Shown here one piece after another: positions 1-8,725 of a stretch of DNA of 64,000 bases. The position numbers were made by a program, and so were the translations under genes. The DNA is taken from the NCBI GenBank assembly GCA_017643395.1, contig JAEPNP010000005.1, positions 1 to 64,000 of the forward strand, read 5' to 3'. The first letter of the stretch is position 1. Each line of letters opens with the position of its first letter. The notes beneath the pieces are model-generated. The model worked only from the letters and a program-made list of their open reading frames with translations, did not search any database and was not told where the DNA came from. The stretch is from Rhodothermales bacterium. Its GTDB lineage: Bacteria > Bacteroidota > Rhodothermia > Rhodothermales > UBA10348.

Positions 1-388
1 TCCCCGACAACTGGGGCTTCCGGATCTAATGCAGCAACCCGCTCAGAGAGCAATTACACAAAAAGGGTTGCAGTCTCCCAGGGAAGCGGAGTGCAATGCG
101 GGGCCCAATTCCACCTACCAGCCCGAAATTTGGGGGTATGGGTGGAAAATGGGGGCATTTTTCCACATGCGGCGCCGGATCGGTCGCCGCGCCGCAAGCC
201 GGCCTCACCCGCACCGCCACACCCGCACCGCCACACCCGAACCGCCTGACCCGCACCGCCGCGCCGGATCGGTCGCCGCGCCGCCAGCCGGCCTCACCCG
301 CACCGCCTGACCCCCACCGCCCCGCTGGACGCGGCCGCCGAGCCACCAGCCACGACCACCGCAGCACCACTCCAACCCCGCGCGCCCG
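1..388. repeat. GC-rich repetitive intergenic spacer (left island)
   Basis: No supportable gene lies here. Several frames stay open only because the DNA is GC-rich and repetitive, and the translations are low-complexity Pro/Arg/Gly. The string GCCGGATCGGTCGCCGCGCC occurs at about 171 and again 91 bp later at about 262, each followed by CACCGCC-type short repeats. Two inverted repeats precede it: TTCCACC (109-115) with GGTGGAA (141-147), and GTGGAAAAT with ATTTTTCCAC (142-166). The same kind of TGGAA/TTCCA pairing recurs in the spacers at 44597-45257 and 62724-63547. The function is unknown; it may be a dispersed extragenic repeat. Confidence 0.65.
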
Positions 389-1174
389 CTACCGCCGCGC
401 GAGCACCTCAACCTCATCGCCAACCCGCACCTCCCCGAGCCCACGTGCGATGGCGTTCTGCCCGAAATAGACCTGGCCGTCCCACCTGCGATAGGTGGAC
501 AGCGTCTTTAGCACGCCCTTCCTGCGCTCTCCGGTGTCCGGATCGGTATCAATCACCACACACCGCGCACAGGGCTTCACGACGTCAAACTCAAGCGCGG
601 CGATACGGACGCGTTTCCAGGTGTCCTCCTCGAACGGGCCGCAACCCGAGAGCACAATGTTCGGCCGGAAACGGCGCATCGGGATAGGTGCGGGGAGCCG
701 CCGGTTCAGATCCTCAAGCGACGCCAAAGAAGCAATCAGATACGGATAGCCGTCCGCGAAACTCACCACATCACCGTCCCGGCCATACGCGTGGTCCACT
801 CGCCGATGAGAAGAGTCGGGCATGTACACCAGGCGTACCGCGGCACCCGCGCGCTCGGATAACCAGGCATTGACCACATCCGGCGCCTCCAGCGCACCCA
901 CGGGATAGTCCCAGATGGTCACATCCACTTCGGCGCCGAGGTCTGCAGGACTGATCGAAGGTCCGTCCACGAACGCCACCCCATCGCCCGAGAGCCGAGG
1001 CTCCACCAGCGCCAGGGCTCCGCTTTCCCGCTGCGTGAAATGCCGGCCGTCCGCATCGACGATCATCCAACGCCGATCGTCCGCAAACCCGCGAGGGCGG
1101 ACCTCAGCCCGCTCCACGGAATGCCCCTTGCACGACTTGACGGGATAGCGCCAGAGCGCTTCAACGCTGATCAT
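389..1174 (-). CDS. MOSC domain protein (YcbX/mARC-like)
   Basis: 261 aa with an N-terminal MOSC beta-barrel domain (about 1-115) followed by a MOSC domain (about 120-258). The segment KPCARC (200-205) followed by DTDPDTG matches the conserved Cys region by which YcbX/mARC-type proteins hold the molybdenum cofactor, so a molybdenum-dependent reductase role (for example N-hydroxylated compounds) is a reasonable inference. The start ATG overlaps the stop of the upstream esterase/peptidase gene in an ATGA, implying translational coupling. Molybdate transporter genes lie about 1.8 kb upstream on the same strand, which fits a molybdenum theme. The physiological substrate cannot be told from sequence. 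Confidence 0.85.
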   Translation of the reverse strand: MISVEALWRYPVKSCKGHSVERAEVRPRGFADDRRWMIVDADGRHFTQRESGALALVEPRLSGDGVAFVDGPSISPADLGAEVDVTIWDYPVGALEAPDVVNAWLSERAGAAVRLVYMPDSSHRRVDHAYGRDGDVVSFADGYPYLIASLASLEDLNRRLPAPIPMRRFRPNIVLSGCGPFEEDTWKRVRIAALEFDVVKPCARCVVIDTDPDTGERRKGVLKTLSTYRRWDGQVYFGQNAIARGLGEVRVGDEVEVLARR

Positions 1175-2877
1175 CGCGGGGGCACACGTCCTTGCAACTC
1201 CCGGTCCAGGACACGCAGTAACTGGTGGATGCTCTCAACCGCTTCCAGGAAGAAGGCCGGGGTGGTGTCTTCCAGATCATCTGAAGGCTGGTGATAGCCG
1301 TCGTGGTCCTCCACGCCGAAGTAGACAAACGGGATGCCCGCCTCGTGAAAGGGCGCGTGGTCCGAGCTGGACGTCCAGTCCTGCTGGGAACTGTCGGCGC
1401 CGTCGTGCCCGAACGCAAGCGACACGGGAAGTCCGGATACCTCCGGCTCGATGATGTCCCGCAGGCCAGGCCATCGGTGCGTGCCGGCCGCCCACAGCAA
1501 TCCCTCGTCACTGCGCGAGATCATGTCCATGTTCACATTGAGCACGACCTCCTCAAGGTCGAAGGGCGCATCCGCCACCAGCGCACGCGCTCCGCGCAGA
1601 CCGGACTCCTCTCCGTCAAGCGCGGCAAAAACCACGTCGTGCCGCAGCGGCTGGGCACGGATCACGCGCGCGAACTCAACCAGTGCGGCCGTGCCTGATG
1701 CATTGTCGTCGGCCCCGTTGTAGACATCTCCGCTTTGCACGCCCATGTGGTCGTAGTGCGCAGTAATGACGATCGTTCCGCGACCGGGCTCGCTGCCTGG
1801 AACGGTGAGCAGCAGGTTCACTCCGTCCCGCCCCGCGTGGGAAAACGCATGCTCGCTGGAGCCGGGAAGACGCTCCGCCAGGTAGCGACGTGCTTGCTCG
1901 GCACCGTCGGTGCCGAACTGCCGACCCTGCATGTCCTCCGCGGACAACGCGGCCTGGTGCGCGATAAGACGCTCCGCGTCGACCGAACTCGTGATCTCCG
2001 GACCAAGCAGCCACGCCAGGACGACCGGCATGCGTCGCTGCCAGGCGCGCTCGGAGTGATCATGTCCTTCAAACTCACGCGTCAGCCAGTCCGCCTCGCT
2101 CCAACCCCTCGACTCCATGAGCGCATCCACGCGCGCCTGCCACGGCGCATATCGCGCGTCCAGTGTTTCGGTACCGAAGTCGAACCAGATCCGGTTGTTG
2201 CCGGGCTCAGGCAGAGCCTCCCGCAGGTAGGTCAGCGCCCCGTTTTCCGCGGCCGGCCAATGGGTGGAGATGGCCCCCGCAGCTCCGAACACGTCGGGAT
2301 ACTCGGTCAGGGCATACAGCGAAATAAGCCCGCCCATTGACGACCCCATGACCATGGTCTGGTCTCGCGCCGGCCGTGTGCGATACTGCTCATCCACCCA
2401 GGGCTTGAGCTCCTCGACCAGAAACCGGAGGTACTCATCGGACTCGTTGTCCTCGAGCGGCCCATAATCGGCGACCTCATCGTGCTGCTCCGCGCTCCAG
2501 TGCTCGGCCATCCCACGTGGCATGTACTCGGGGAATCGTTTCGGCGTATTCCAGACCCCCACCACGATGGCCGCCTTGCCGGTTTCCTCAAAGAGCGCGG
2601 TCATCGCCTCGTCCACGCCCCAATCCACACCGATGTAGCTCTTGTCCGGGTCGAACAGGTTCTGTCCGTCGTGCATGTATAGCACGGGGTAGCGCGTATC
2701 TGTGCTGTCGTAATCGGGCGGCAGCCAGACATCCACATTGCGCGCATCGACGTGCTCAGACGCCATCGAAGCATGATGAATGATGGTGCCCGTTACCGTT
2801 CCGGGCCCGGACACGGCCTCTTCCTGGGCACAGGCGACAAGCAGCAAACAGGCTGCCAGGGGAATTCTGGACATCAT
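1171..2877 (-). CDS. Lipoprotein fusing an esterase domain to an M28 metallopeptidase
   Basis: 568 aa from the ATG at 2877; an in-frame GTG lies three codons upstream. A lipobox ending LLVAC puts the lipid Cys at about residue 16, so export and membrane anchoring are expected. Residues about 25-295 are an alpha/beta-hydrolase of the esterase D/enterochelin-esterase type, with the GSSMGG nucleophile elbow (Ser about 180). Residues about 300-568 are an M28-type zinc aminopeptidase: TAHYDH, GADDNASG, DGEESG, NMDMISR and a late His in GYHQPSDD supply the usual two-zinc ligand set. Both halves keep their catalytic residues. No fusion partner or pathway is evident. The stop overlaps the start of the MOSC gene. 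Confidence 0.85.
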   Translation of the reverse strand: MMSRIPLAACLLLVACAQEEAVSGPGTVTGTIIHHASMASEHVDARNVDVWLPPDYDSTDTRYPVLYMHDGQNLFDPDKSYIGVDWGVDEAMTALFEETGKAAIVVGVWNTPKRFPEYMPRGMAEHWSAEQHDEVADYGPLEDNESDEYLRFLVEELKPWVDEQYRTRPARDQTMVMGSSMGGLISLYALTEYPDVFGAAGAISTHWPAAENGALTYLREALPEPGNNRIWFDFGTETLDARYAPWQARVDALMESRGWSEADWLTREFEGHDHSERAWQRRMPVVLAWLLGPEITSSVDAERLIAHQAALSAEDMQGRQFGTDGAEQARRYLAERLPGSSEHAFSHAGRDGVNLLLTVPGSEPGRGTIVITAHYDHMGVQSGDVYNGADDNASGTAALVEFARVIRAQPLRHDVVFAALDGEESGLRGARALVADAPFDLEEVVLNVNMDMISRSDEGLLWAAGTHRWPGLRDIIEPEVSGLPVSLAFGHDGADSSQQDWTSSSDHAPFHEAGIPFVYFGVEDHDGYHQPSDDLEDTTPAFFLEAVESIHQLLRVLDRELQGRVPPR

Positions 2878-3002
2878 GAGGACCACGGATTACATCCCTG
2901 CACCGACGTACGGAGGCGGCTCGTGTTTCAGAAATCTTGCCGATCGGGCAATCGACGCTAACCTAGCACTCCCTCGACAGACGCGCCCGAGCCCCAAGGC
3001 GG

Positions 3003-4040
3003 CTACGCCAGCACGGCCACACTCTTGATCTGAGCAAACACCTCCCGCCCGGGCTCCAGCGCCAGGGCCTCCCGGGACGCGTGACTGACGTGGGCGACGA
3101 TTTGAGCGTCGCCCACGCTCAGTCTCACCGACACCCGGGCCCCACCCTGATCACGCACATCCATGACGGTCGCCGGCAGAATGTTGAGGATGCTGGTCAT
3201 CGACTGCCGTTCCAGCGTGAGAGACACATCCCGGGCGCGTATTCGCACCCGCACGGGTTGGTTACGGGCGATGGGGTCCGAGACTGCCTTCACCGAACCA
3301 GCCTCCGTCGCCACCTCCAGCAGGCGATAGTGTTCGTCCCACGCCACCGCTGACCCGCGCAGCAGGGATTCGGCGTCCTCCCGCACCCCCAGTGGGCCGA
3401 CGAGCATGTCTTCCAGCTTGCCGGACGCCGTGGTGCGTCCATCCTCCAGAAGTACAAGTCGGTCCGCAAGGCGGGCGACCTCATCCAGATCATGCGTGAC
3501 ATAGACCACCGGCACCTGAGCGCGACTGCACACTTTCGCCAGGGTCTGCAGGACCTCTGCGCGGGCATCGCGGTCCAGGGCAGAGACCGGCTCATCGAAC
3601 AGAAGCACCCGAGCATCCGTGAGCAGGGCCCGTGCGATGGCCACGCGCTGCGCCTCACCACCGGACAGCCGCTGCACACTCCGGTCCAGGAGGCCGGAGA
3701 CACCAACGGCATCGGCAGCCTCTTCCACAGACGGCCCCGTGCTACGTCTCCGGGAGGCTGCAAACTGCAGGTTGCCGCGCACGTCCAGGTGCTCGAACAG
3801 CCTGGGAGACTGAAATACCATGCCGACGCCTCGCTCGTGCACAGGCACCGATTGATCCTTGTCGAGCCAGACAGTCTCTTCCAGAGCCACGCGACCGCGC
3901 GCAGACTCCAGTCCGGCGATGCATCTCAGCAGAAGCGTCTTGCCCGCACCGGAGGGGCCCATGACCGCCGTGACCATGCCGGCAGGTGCCTCGAGGGACG
4001 CCTGAAGCAGTCTGTCCAGGGAAACCGTGGCGGTCAGCAT
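3003..4040 (-). CDS. modC: Molybdate ABC transporter ATP-binding protein ModC
   Basis: 345 aa. Walker A GPSGAGKT (28-35), ABC signature LSGGE (about 125-129) and Walker B VLLFDE (about 145-150) define an importer-class ATPase. The extra C-terminal part (about 225-345) has the length and position of the molybdate/TOBE-type regulatory domain of ModC. It is the last gene of the modABC unit, and its ATG overlaps the modB stop (ATGA). Sulfate or tungstate transport ATPases are related, but the adjacent ModA and ModB and the C-terminal domain favour molybdate/tungstate. A 125-bp spacer to the next minus-strand gene holds no convincing terminator. Confidence 0.9.
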   Translation of the reverse strand: MLTATVSLDRLLQASLEAPAGMVTAVMGPSGAGKTLLLRCIAGLESARGRVALEETVWLDKDQSVPVHERGVGMVFQSPRLFEHLDVRGNLQFAASRRRSTGPSVEEAADAVGVSGLLDRSVQRLSGGEAQRVAIARALLTDARVLLFDEPVSALDRDARAEVLQTLAKVCSRAQVPVVYVTHDLDEVARLADRLVLLEDGRTTASGKLEDMLVGPLGVREDAESLLRGSAVAWDEHYRLLEVATEAGSVKAVSDPIARNQPVRVRIRARDVSLTLERQSMTSILNILPATVMDVRDQGGARVSVRLSVGDAQIVAHVSHASREALALEPGREVFAQIKSVAVLA

Positions 4041-4684
4041 CAGCGCAGGCGGAGCCCTGGCCGCTTCCAGTACACGGCCAGCAGCATGACAAAGGACACC
4101 ACCATGAGTCCGCCAGCAACCAGATGAGCGCGCGCGAACTCCAGGCTCTCCGCATGCTCATAGATCGCGATCGACAATACGCGGGTTTCCCCGGGGATGG
4201 ACCCGCCGATCATCAGGACGACGCCAAACTCGCCGACGGTATGTGCAAAGCCGAGCACCGCTGCCGTGATAAATCCCTGGCGGGCGAGCGGCAGCACGAC
4301 GTGCCGGAACCGGTCCAGGGGACCCGCGCCCAGCGTCGCCGCCACTTCCTGAGGACCCTGCCCCACGCGCAGGAACGCGTCCTGGATAGGCTGCACCACG
4401 AACGGCATCGAATACAGCACAGAGCCGATCACAAGTCCGGAGAATGTGAATGCCAGACCGCCGCCAAAGGGGCCTTGGGCACCCAGGAGGAGCAGCAGGT
4501 AGAAACCGAGCACCGTCGGAGGCAGAACCAGCGGCAGGGCCACGAGCGCGTCGACCACGGGGCGAATCCGGCTACGCGTACGACTCAGCCACCAGGCCAG
4601 CGGAGTCGCAATCACGAGCAGCACGAGCGTGGTCACCAGCGCGAGGCGAAGCGTGACCAGGGCGGCCTGCAGGTCAGGGTTCAT
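4040..4684 (-). CDS. modB: Molybdate ABC transporter permease ModB
   Basis: 214 aa, starting at the ATG at 4684 that overlaps the modA stop (ATGA); the frame stays open upstream but that stretch is Arg-rich antisense-like sequence, not an N-terminus. It has about five hydrophobic segments with short loops and an EAA-type cytoplasmic loop near [20 protein letters not shown], the contact site for ModC. The length is typical for ModB. It sits between ModA and ModC with 4-nt overlaps on both sides, so the three are almost certainly co-translated. Confidence 0.9.
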   Translation of the reverse strand: MNPDLQAALVTLRLALVTTLVLLVIATPLAWWLSRTRSRIRPVVDALVALPLVLPPTVLGFYLLLLLGAQGPFGGGLAFTFSGLVIGSVLYSMPFVVQPIQDAFLRVGQGPQEVAATLGAGPLDRFRHVVLPLARQGFITAAVLGFAHTVGEFGVVLMIGGSIPGETRVLSIAIYEHAESLEFARAHLVAGGLMVVSFVMLLAVYWKRPGLRLR

Positions 4685-5391
4685 TCGGGAGCCAGGTATC
4701 CGGAGCGTTCGATCATACGCGCGGCGTCCGGGGAGGCCAAATAATCCCAGAACCGGCGCGCCTCCGGCTTGTCGCTGAGCAGCACGGCGCCTTGCACGAT
4801 GGGCGAGTAGAGCGAGTCGGGCACCCGCCAGGCTGCGGCGCGCTCGCCGGCCGACAACTGTGCCCAACTCACCAGCGCCACATCAACACCCCCTGCACGT
4901 GCAAACTGATAGGCCTGGGCCACGTTTTCGCCGAACACCCGCTGGCCCGGGGCTCGGAGCGCCGTCAGAGCCTGCTCTGCGGCCGTGCCGTATGGGGCGA
5001 GATCCGGGTTGGCGAGGGCGATGCGGGAATCCGGAGATGCGAGCGCGGTGCGTGCATCAGCGCTCGGTGACCATGCCGCCAGGATGCCACGCGCATAAAT
5101 CCGGCGCGGGCCTTCCAGCACACGATACCGCACGGTATCCGCGGCCAGCAGCACGTCGTACGGCGCCCCCGCAAGAACCTGCGCCACGTGCTTGCCCGTC
5201 GAGCCCGGAATGACTTCTGCCCCGGGAAAGCCAACCGCGAGCTCTCGCGCAGCCTCGTGGAAATTGGAAGCAACCGCGATGCGCAGCGGCGCCGGCTCCC
5301 CGCCGCAGGAGGCCAACACCAAGGCGGCCATCACGACACCGACGAAGGACCTGCCCCACGGATAGGCTCTGAGCGCCCGCGCCCTACGCAT
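4681..5391 (-). CDS. modA: Molybdate-binding lipoprotein ModA
   Basis: 236 aa from the ATG at 5391 (a TTG two codons upstream is possible). The N-terminus has basic residues, a hydrophobic stretch and a lipobox LASC (Cys 29), so this is a lipid-anchored solute-binding protein. The mature part begins with [18 protein letters not shown], the usual ModA opening, and later shows VALVSWAQL and [20 protein letters not shown] as in the family. The start lies inside the end of the upstream ureohydrolase gene (8-nt overlap), and the stop overlaps modB. Tungstate is an alternative ligand. Confidence 0.9.
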   Translation of the reverse strand: MRRARALRAYPWGRSFVGVVMAALVLASCGGEPAPLRIAVASNFHEAARELAVGFPGAEVIPGSTGKHVAQVLAGAPYDVLLAADTVRYRVLEGPRRIYARGILAAWSPSADARTALASPDSRIALANPDLAPYGTAAEQALTALRAPGQRVFGENVAQAYQFARAGGVDVALVSWAQLSAGERAAAWRVPDSLYSPIVQGAVLLSDKPEARRFWDYLASPDAARMIERSGYLAPE

Positions 5392-6217
5392 CCGCAAGCA
5401 GCCGCCCCAGCAACTCCTTGGCCAGTCTGGCCGCGGCCATCGCGGAAATCCCGCCTACGTCGCGGCGTGGATTCAACTCAACCAGATCCGCACCCACCAG
5501 CGTGCCCGGCACCGCGTGCAGCAAATCCAGCACCTGCCGAGTGCTGAGCCCTCCAGGTTCATGATGCGACACGCCCGGCGCAAACGCTGGGTCGAGCACG
5601 TCCAGATCCAGAGACACATAAACCGGTCCCTCGACGGCAGGCCACGCAGGTTGTCCGTCTTTCAGCTCCTGCGTCTCGACGCCGAATCTGTCACGCTGAT
5701 CCGCCTGGTGCCCCGTCATGGTGCGCACGCCCACTTGCACCAGCCGGGCCGCCAGTCCGCCTTCCATGATGCGCGCGAATGGGCAGGCGTGGGAGAAGCG
5801 ATCACCCTCGAACTCGTCATACAGGTCCGCATGGGCATCCAGATGCAGGATAGTCAGCCCGGGCCAGGCACTGGCGTATGCGCGCATGATGGGATACGTA
5901 ATGCTGTGGTCGCCCCCCAGTGTCAGGAGCCGGTTCCCTGCTTCGACTTCTCGGGCAACGCGCTCCGTGATCGCGTCTCGATGAGGCTCTCCAAGTGAAC
6001 CTGCCGCCCATCCCGGGCCCTCCGTCGCCGCTTCCGTCTGCGGAAACACCACATCGCCTGCATCATCCCAGGCAGCCGCGGCCAGATCCAGCCCGCCCTC
6101 GGTCCACGTATTGGCGCTCGGGCTGCGCATCGCCTCCCGGATCGCCGCCGGGCCCTGCGCCGCACCCTGCATGAAACTCGACGCGGCATCGAACGGAATG
6201 CCGAGCAGACGGATCAT
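5384..6217 (-). CDS. Ureohydrolase family enzyme, probable agmatinase
   Basis: 277 aa. The arginase-fold metal ligands are all present: GGDHS (His 104), LDAHAD (Asp 127, His 129, Asp 131) and SLDLDVLDP (Asp 204, Asp 206). The family splits Mn-dependent C-N bonds in agmatine, arginine, formimidoylglutamate or guanidinobutyrate; overall motif spacing and length suit agmatinase best, which would make putrescine and urea. No other polyamine gene is nearby, so the substrate is not proven. The start overlaps the Ddl stop in an ATGA and the end overlaps modA, placing it in the middle of the minus-strand operon. Confidence 0.85.
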   Translation of the reverse strand: MIRLLGIPFDAASSFMQGAAQGPAAIREAMRSPSANTWTEGGLDLAAAAWDDAGDVVFPQTEAATEGPGWAAGSLGEPHRDAITERVAREVEAGNRLLTLGGDHSITYPIMRAYASAWPGLTILHLDAHADLYDEFEGDRFSHACPFARIMEGGLAARLVQVGVRTMTGHQADQRDRFGVETQELKDGQPAWPAVEGPVYVSLDLDVLDPAFAPGVSHHEPGGLSTRQVLDLLHAVPGTLVGADLVELNPRRDVGGISAMAAARLAKELLGRLLADA

Positions 6218-7434
6218 CCCTTTGCGCCCTTCAGCCCCCCGAGGTCGCGCTCGGAAAGCAGGTTGACGTCATAGGTCCGGATGCGGCCCTGCGCCTGCCG
6301 GTGGCGCTCCAGGCCAAGCTCCAGGACACGATCGAGCAGCTTGGGAAACGGCACACCGGATGGCTCCCAGAGGTAGAAACTCAGCGATCCAGGCATGGTG
6401 TTGATCTCGTTGAAGTACACCGATCCGTCTGAGCCGTCCAGCAGGAAGTCGATGCGCACCACGCCCTGACAATCAAACGCCTCGAACAGCTTCACCGCCA
6501 GGGCGCGCACTTCAGTGGTCATGGACTCCGAGACGGGCGCCGGGATTTTGCGGTCAAGCGACGCCATGCCCTGTGCGGCCGGCGTCTTGGCACCTTTGGC
6601 CCCCGTCCCGCCGCCGTCGCCGCGCATGTACTTGTCCTTGAAGCTCAGGAGTTCATCGCCGGAGAGAGGCTCCTCCAGCACAGATGCCCGGGCATCTCCC
6701 CGCCGACCCAGCACGCTGCAATTCAGTTCACGAAGCTGCTGGACGGCCTTCTCGACGACTACCAGGCCGTCGTAGCGCAGGGCCTCTTCGACCGCTGCGT
6801 CGAGCTCCTCGCGCGTTGCGGCTTTTGAAATGCCGATCGACGAACCCAGCCGCGCCGGCTTGACGATGCAAGGCAATCCGGGCTCGGCAACCAGAGCATC
6901 GAGCATGCGCTCCTCGGATCCGGCCCACTCTGCCTCGTCGAACACCGCGAAGGGCACCTGTGGCACATCGAACGACCCTGCCCAGCGCTTGGCCGCAGCC
7001 TTGTCCATCGCCAGCGCGGCGGCCATGGGCCCGCTTCCTGCATAGGCCACGCCGGCGGTCTCGAAGAGACCCTGCAGGTTGCCGTTCTCTCCCGCCCCGC
7101 CGTGCATCACGGGCAAGGCGATATCGATTTCGATGGGGTCCTGCCGCCGACCCCATCGCCCGTGAGACTGCTCGAGAACCAGACGTCCGCCATGCGTCGG
7201 CAGCAAGCGCACGCGCGTCACGTCGGACGCCTCTTCCACGCCCTGCTTGAACGTCTCGGTCCTGCGCAGGCCGTCACCGCACCACCAGGAGCCGTCCTTG
7301 CCCACGTAGACCGGAACGGGCACCCACCGTGTTGTGTCGAGTGCCGCCATGGCCTGCAGCGCCGAGATGATGCTCACCTCGTGCTCCGGCGAAACGCCGC
7401 CGAAGAACACACCGACCCGTTTCCGGGGGGTCAT
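6214..7434 (-). CDS. ddl: D-alanine--D-alanine ligase-like ATP-grasp enzyme
   Basis: 406 aa. The N-terminus KRVGVFFGGVSPEHEVSIIS is the classic Ddl opening, with the following ATP-grasp core containing CIVKPARLGSSIGI and a C-terminal INTMPG loop. It would join two D-alanines for peptidoglycan in the cytoplasm; alanine racemase is encoded on the other strand at 10388. The segment after INTMPG reads SLSFYLWEPSG rather than the TSxS form of well-studied Ddl enzymes, and the protein is about 90 residues longer than E. coli DdlB, partly through an insertion near residues 260-300. A second-substrate difference is possible. Both ends overlap neighbouring genes by 4 nt. Confidence 0.85.
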   Translation of the reverse strand: MTPRKRVGVFFGGVSPEHEVSIISALQAMAALDTTRWVPVPVYVGKDGSWWCGDGLRRTETFKQGVEEASDVTRVRLLPTHGGRLVLEQSHGRWGRRQDPIEIDIALPVMHGGAGENGNLQGLFETAGVAYAGSGPMAAALAMDKAAAKRWAGSFDVPQVPFAVFDEAEWAGSEERMLDALVAEPGLPCIVKPARLGSSIGISKAATREELDAAVEEALRYDGLVVVEKAVQQLRELNCSVLGRRGDARASVLEEPLSGDELLSFKDKYMRGDGGGTGAKGAKTPAAQGMASLDRKIPAPVSESMTTEVRALAVKLFEAFDCQGVVRIDFLLDGSDGSVYFNEINTMPGSLSFYLWEPSGVPFPKLLDRVLELGLERHRQAQGRIRTYDVNLLSERDLGGLKGAKG

Positions 7435-8720
7435 GCCTCGTTTCGCACCAGGCGGCCCCGGTTGTAGATGGCCCAGGCACGACCCTTCATGGCAGCACCA
7501 ACAAAGGGCGTATTGCGGCTCTTTGACTTGATGTGACCGGCTTCAAACGTCCACTCCGAGCTGTCGTCGAAGATGGTGAGGTTGGCTTGGGCGCCCTCCT
7601 CTATCACCGGCTGTTCGAGACCGAGGATGCGGCGCGGCTCGATGGTCAGCTTGCGCACGGCCTCGGCGGTGGACAGCACGCCGGGCTCAATCAATTCGCG
7701 TCCGGTCAAGCCCCAGGCAGTTTCAAGGCCCAGAATGCCGAACGGCGCGGCAATGAACTCGACCTCCTTCTCGAAGCTGGCGTGGGGGGCGTGGTCGGTA
7801 CAAATGGCGTCGATCGTGCCGTCGCGCAGCCCCTCTTTCATGGCCTCCACATCCGCGGCGGTGCGCAGCGGCGGGTGCATCTTGTAGTGCGTGTCGTACT
7901 CGGACGTGGCCACACTTTCGTCCGTCAGTGTGAAGTGGTGGGCGCAGACCTCCGTCGTCACGTTGATACCGCGGGCCTTGCCGTCCCGCACGAGTTCGAC
8001 CGCGCGAGCCGTCGAGATGTGCGCCACATGCACATGGCCGCCAGTCGCCTCGGCGATCAGGATGTCGCGTGCGATCATCACCTCCTCCGCGAGGCCCGGA
8101 ATGCCCGGCAGGCCCAGTCGGACCGACACCTCGCCCTCATGCATGTGCCCGTGCGGATTCAGCGTCAGGTCCTCCTCATGGTTGATCACCGGCTTGCCGA
8201 GCATCGCCGAGTACTCGAGGGCCGTGCGCATCATGCCGGCGTCCCACACGGGGGAGCCGTCGTCGCTGAAGGCTACCGCGCCGCCGTCGGCAAGGTCACC
8301 CATCTCGGTGAGCTTCTTGCCCGCACGATCCATGGAGACCGCTGCGATCGGGTGCACATCAACCGGCGTCGCGTTGCCCCGCTCGATGATGAACTCGACC
8401 ACATCGCGCGTGTGAATGGCCGGCTCTGTGTTCGGCATGCAGGCCACCGCTGTGAAGCCGCCAAACGCCGCCGCTTTGCACCCGTTGGCGATGGTCTCCT
8501 TGTGCTCCTGACCCGGCTCGCGGAGGTGGACGTGCATGTCCATCCACCCCGGCGAGACGTACCTGCCCGTGGCGTCGTAGACCTCGACACCCTCAGCATC
8601 GATGTCGGTCCCGATCTGTGCGATGCGGCCCTGCCTGATCAGGACATCGGCGCGGGTTTCGCGCCCGGTCTCCGGATTCAGCAGGGTGCCGCCGCGGATG
8701 AGCAGGTCAGGCTGGGTCAT
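7431..8720 (-). CDS. pyrC: Dihydroorotase
   Basis: 429 aa amidohydrolase. The metal motif DMHVHLREPG (about 61-70), MPNTEP, NHEED, VAHIST and CTDHAPH follow the class I dihydroorotase pattern, so it should close carbamoyl-aspartate to dihydroorotate in pyrimidine synthesis. The C-terminus has the usual FVGAAMKGRAWAIYNRG form. Some class I homologues are inactive partners of aspartate transcarbamoylase, but here the His and Asp ligands look intact. It follows the helix-hairpin-helix lipoprotein gene by 5 bp and overlaps ddl by 4 nt. Confidence 0.9.
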   Translation of the reverse strand: MTQPDLLIRGGTLLNPETGRETRADVLIRQGRIAQIGTDIDAEGVEVYDATGRYVSPGWMDMHVHLREPGQEHKETIANGCKAAAFGGFTAVACMPNTEPAIHTRDVVEFIIERGNATPVDVHPIAAVSMDRAGKKLTEMGDLADGGAVAFSDDGSPVWDAGMMRTALEYSAMLGKPVINHEEDLTLNPHGHMHEGEVSVRLGLPGIPGLAEEVMIARDILIAEATGGHVHVAHISTARAVELVRDGKARGINVTTEVCAHHFTLTDESVATSEYDTHYKMHPPLRTAADVEAMKEGLRDGTIDAICTDHAPHASFEKEVEFIAAPFGILGLETAWGLTGRELIEPGVLSTAEAVRKLTIEPRRILGLEQPVIEEGAQANLTIFDDSSEWTFEAGHIKSKSRNTPFVGAAMKGRAWAIYNRGRLVRNEA

Positions 8721-8725
8721 GGGAT

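Noticed and set aside
26-470. Overlapping small frames on both strands at the left edge
   Set aside because: Low-complexity Pro/Arg/Gly translations of tandem-repeat DNA; they also run into the MOSC gene.
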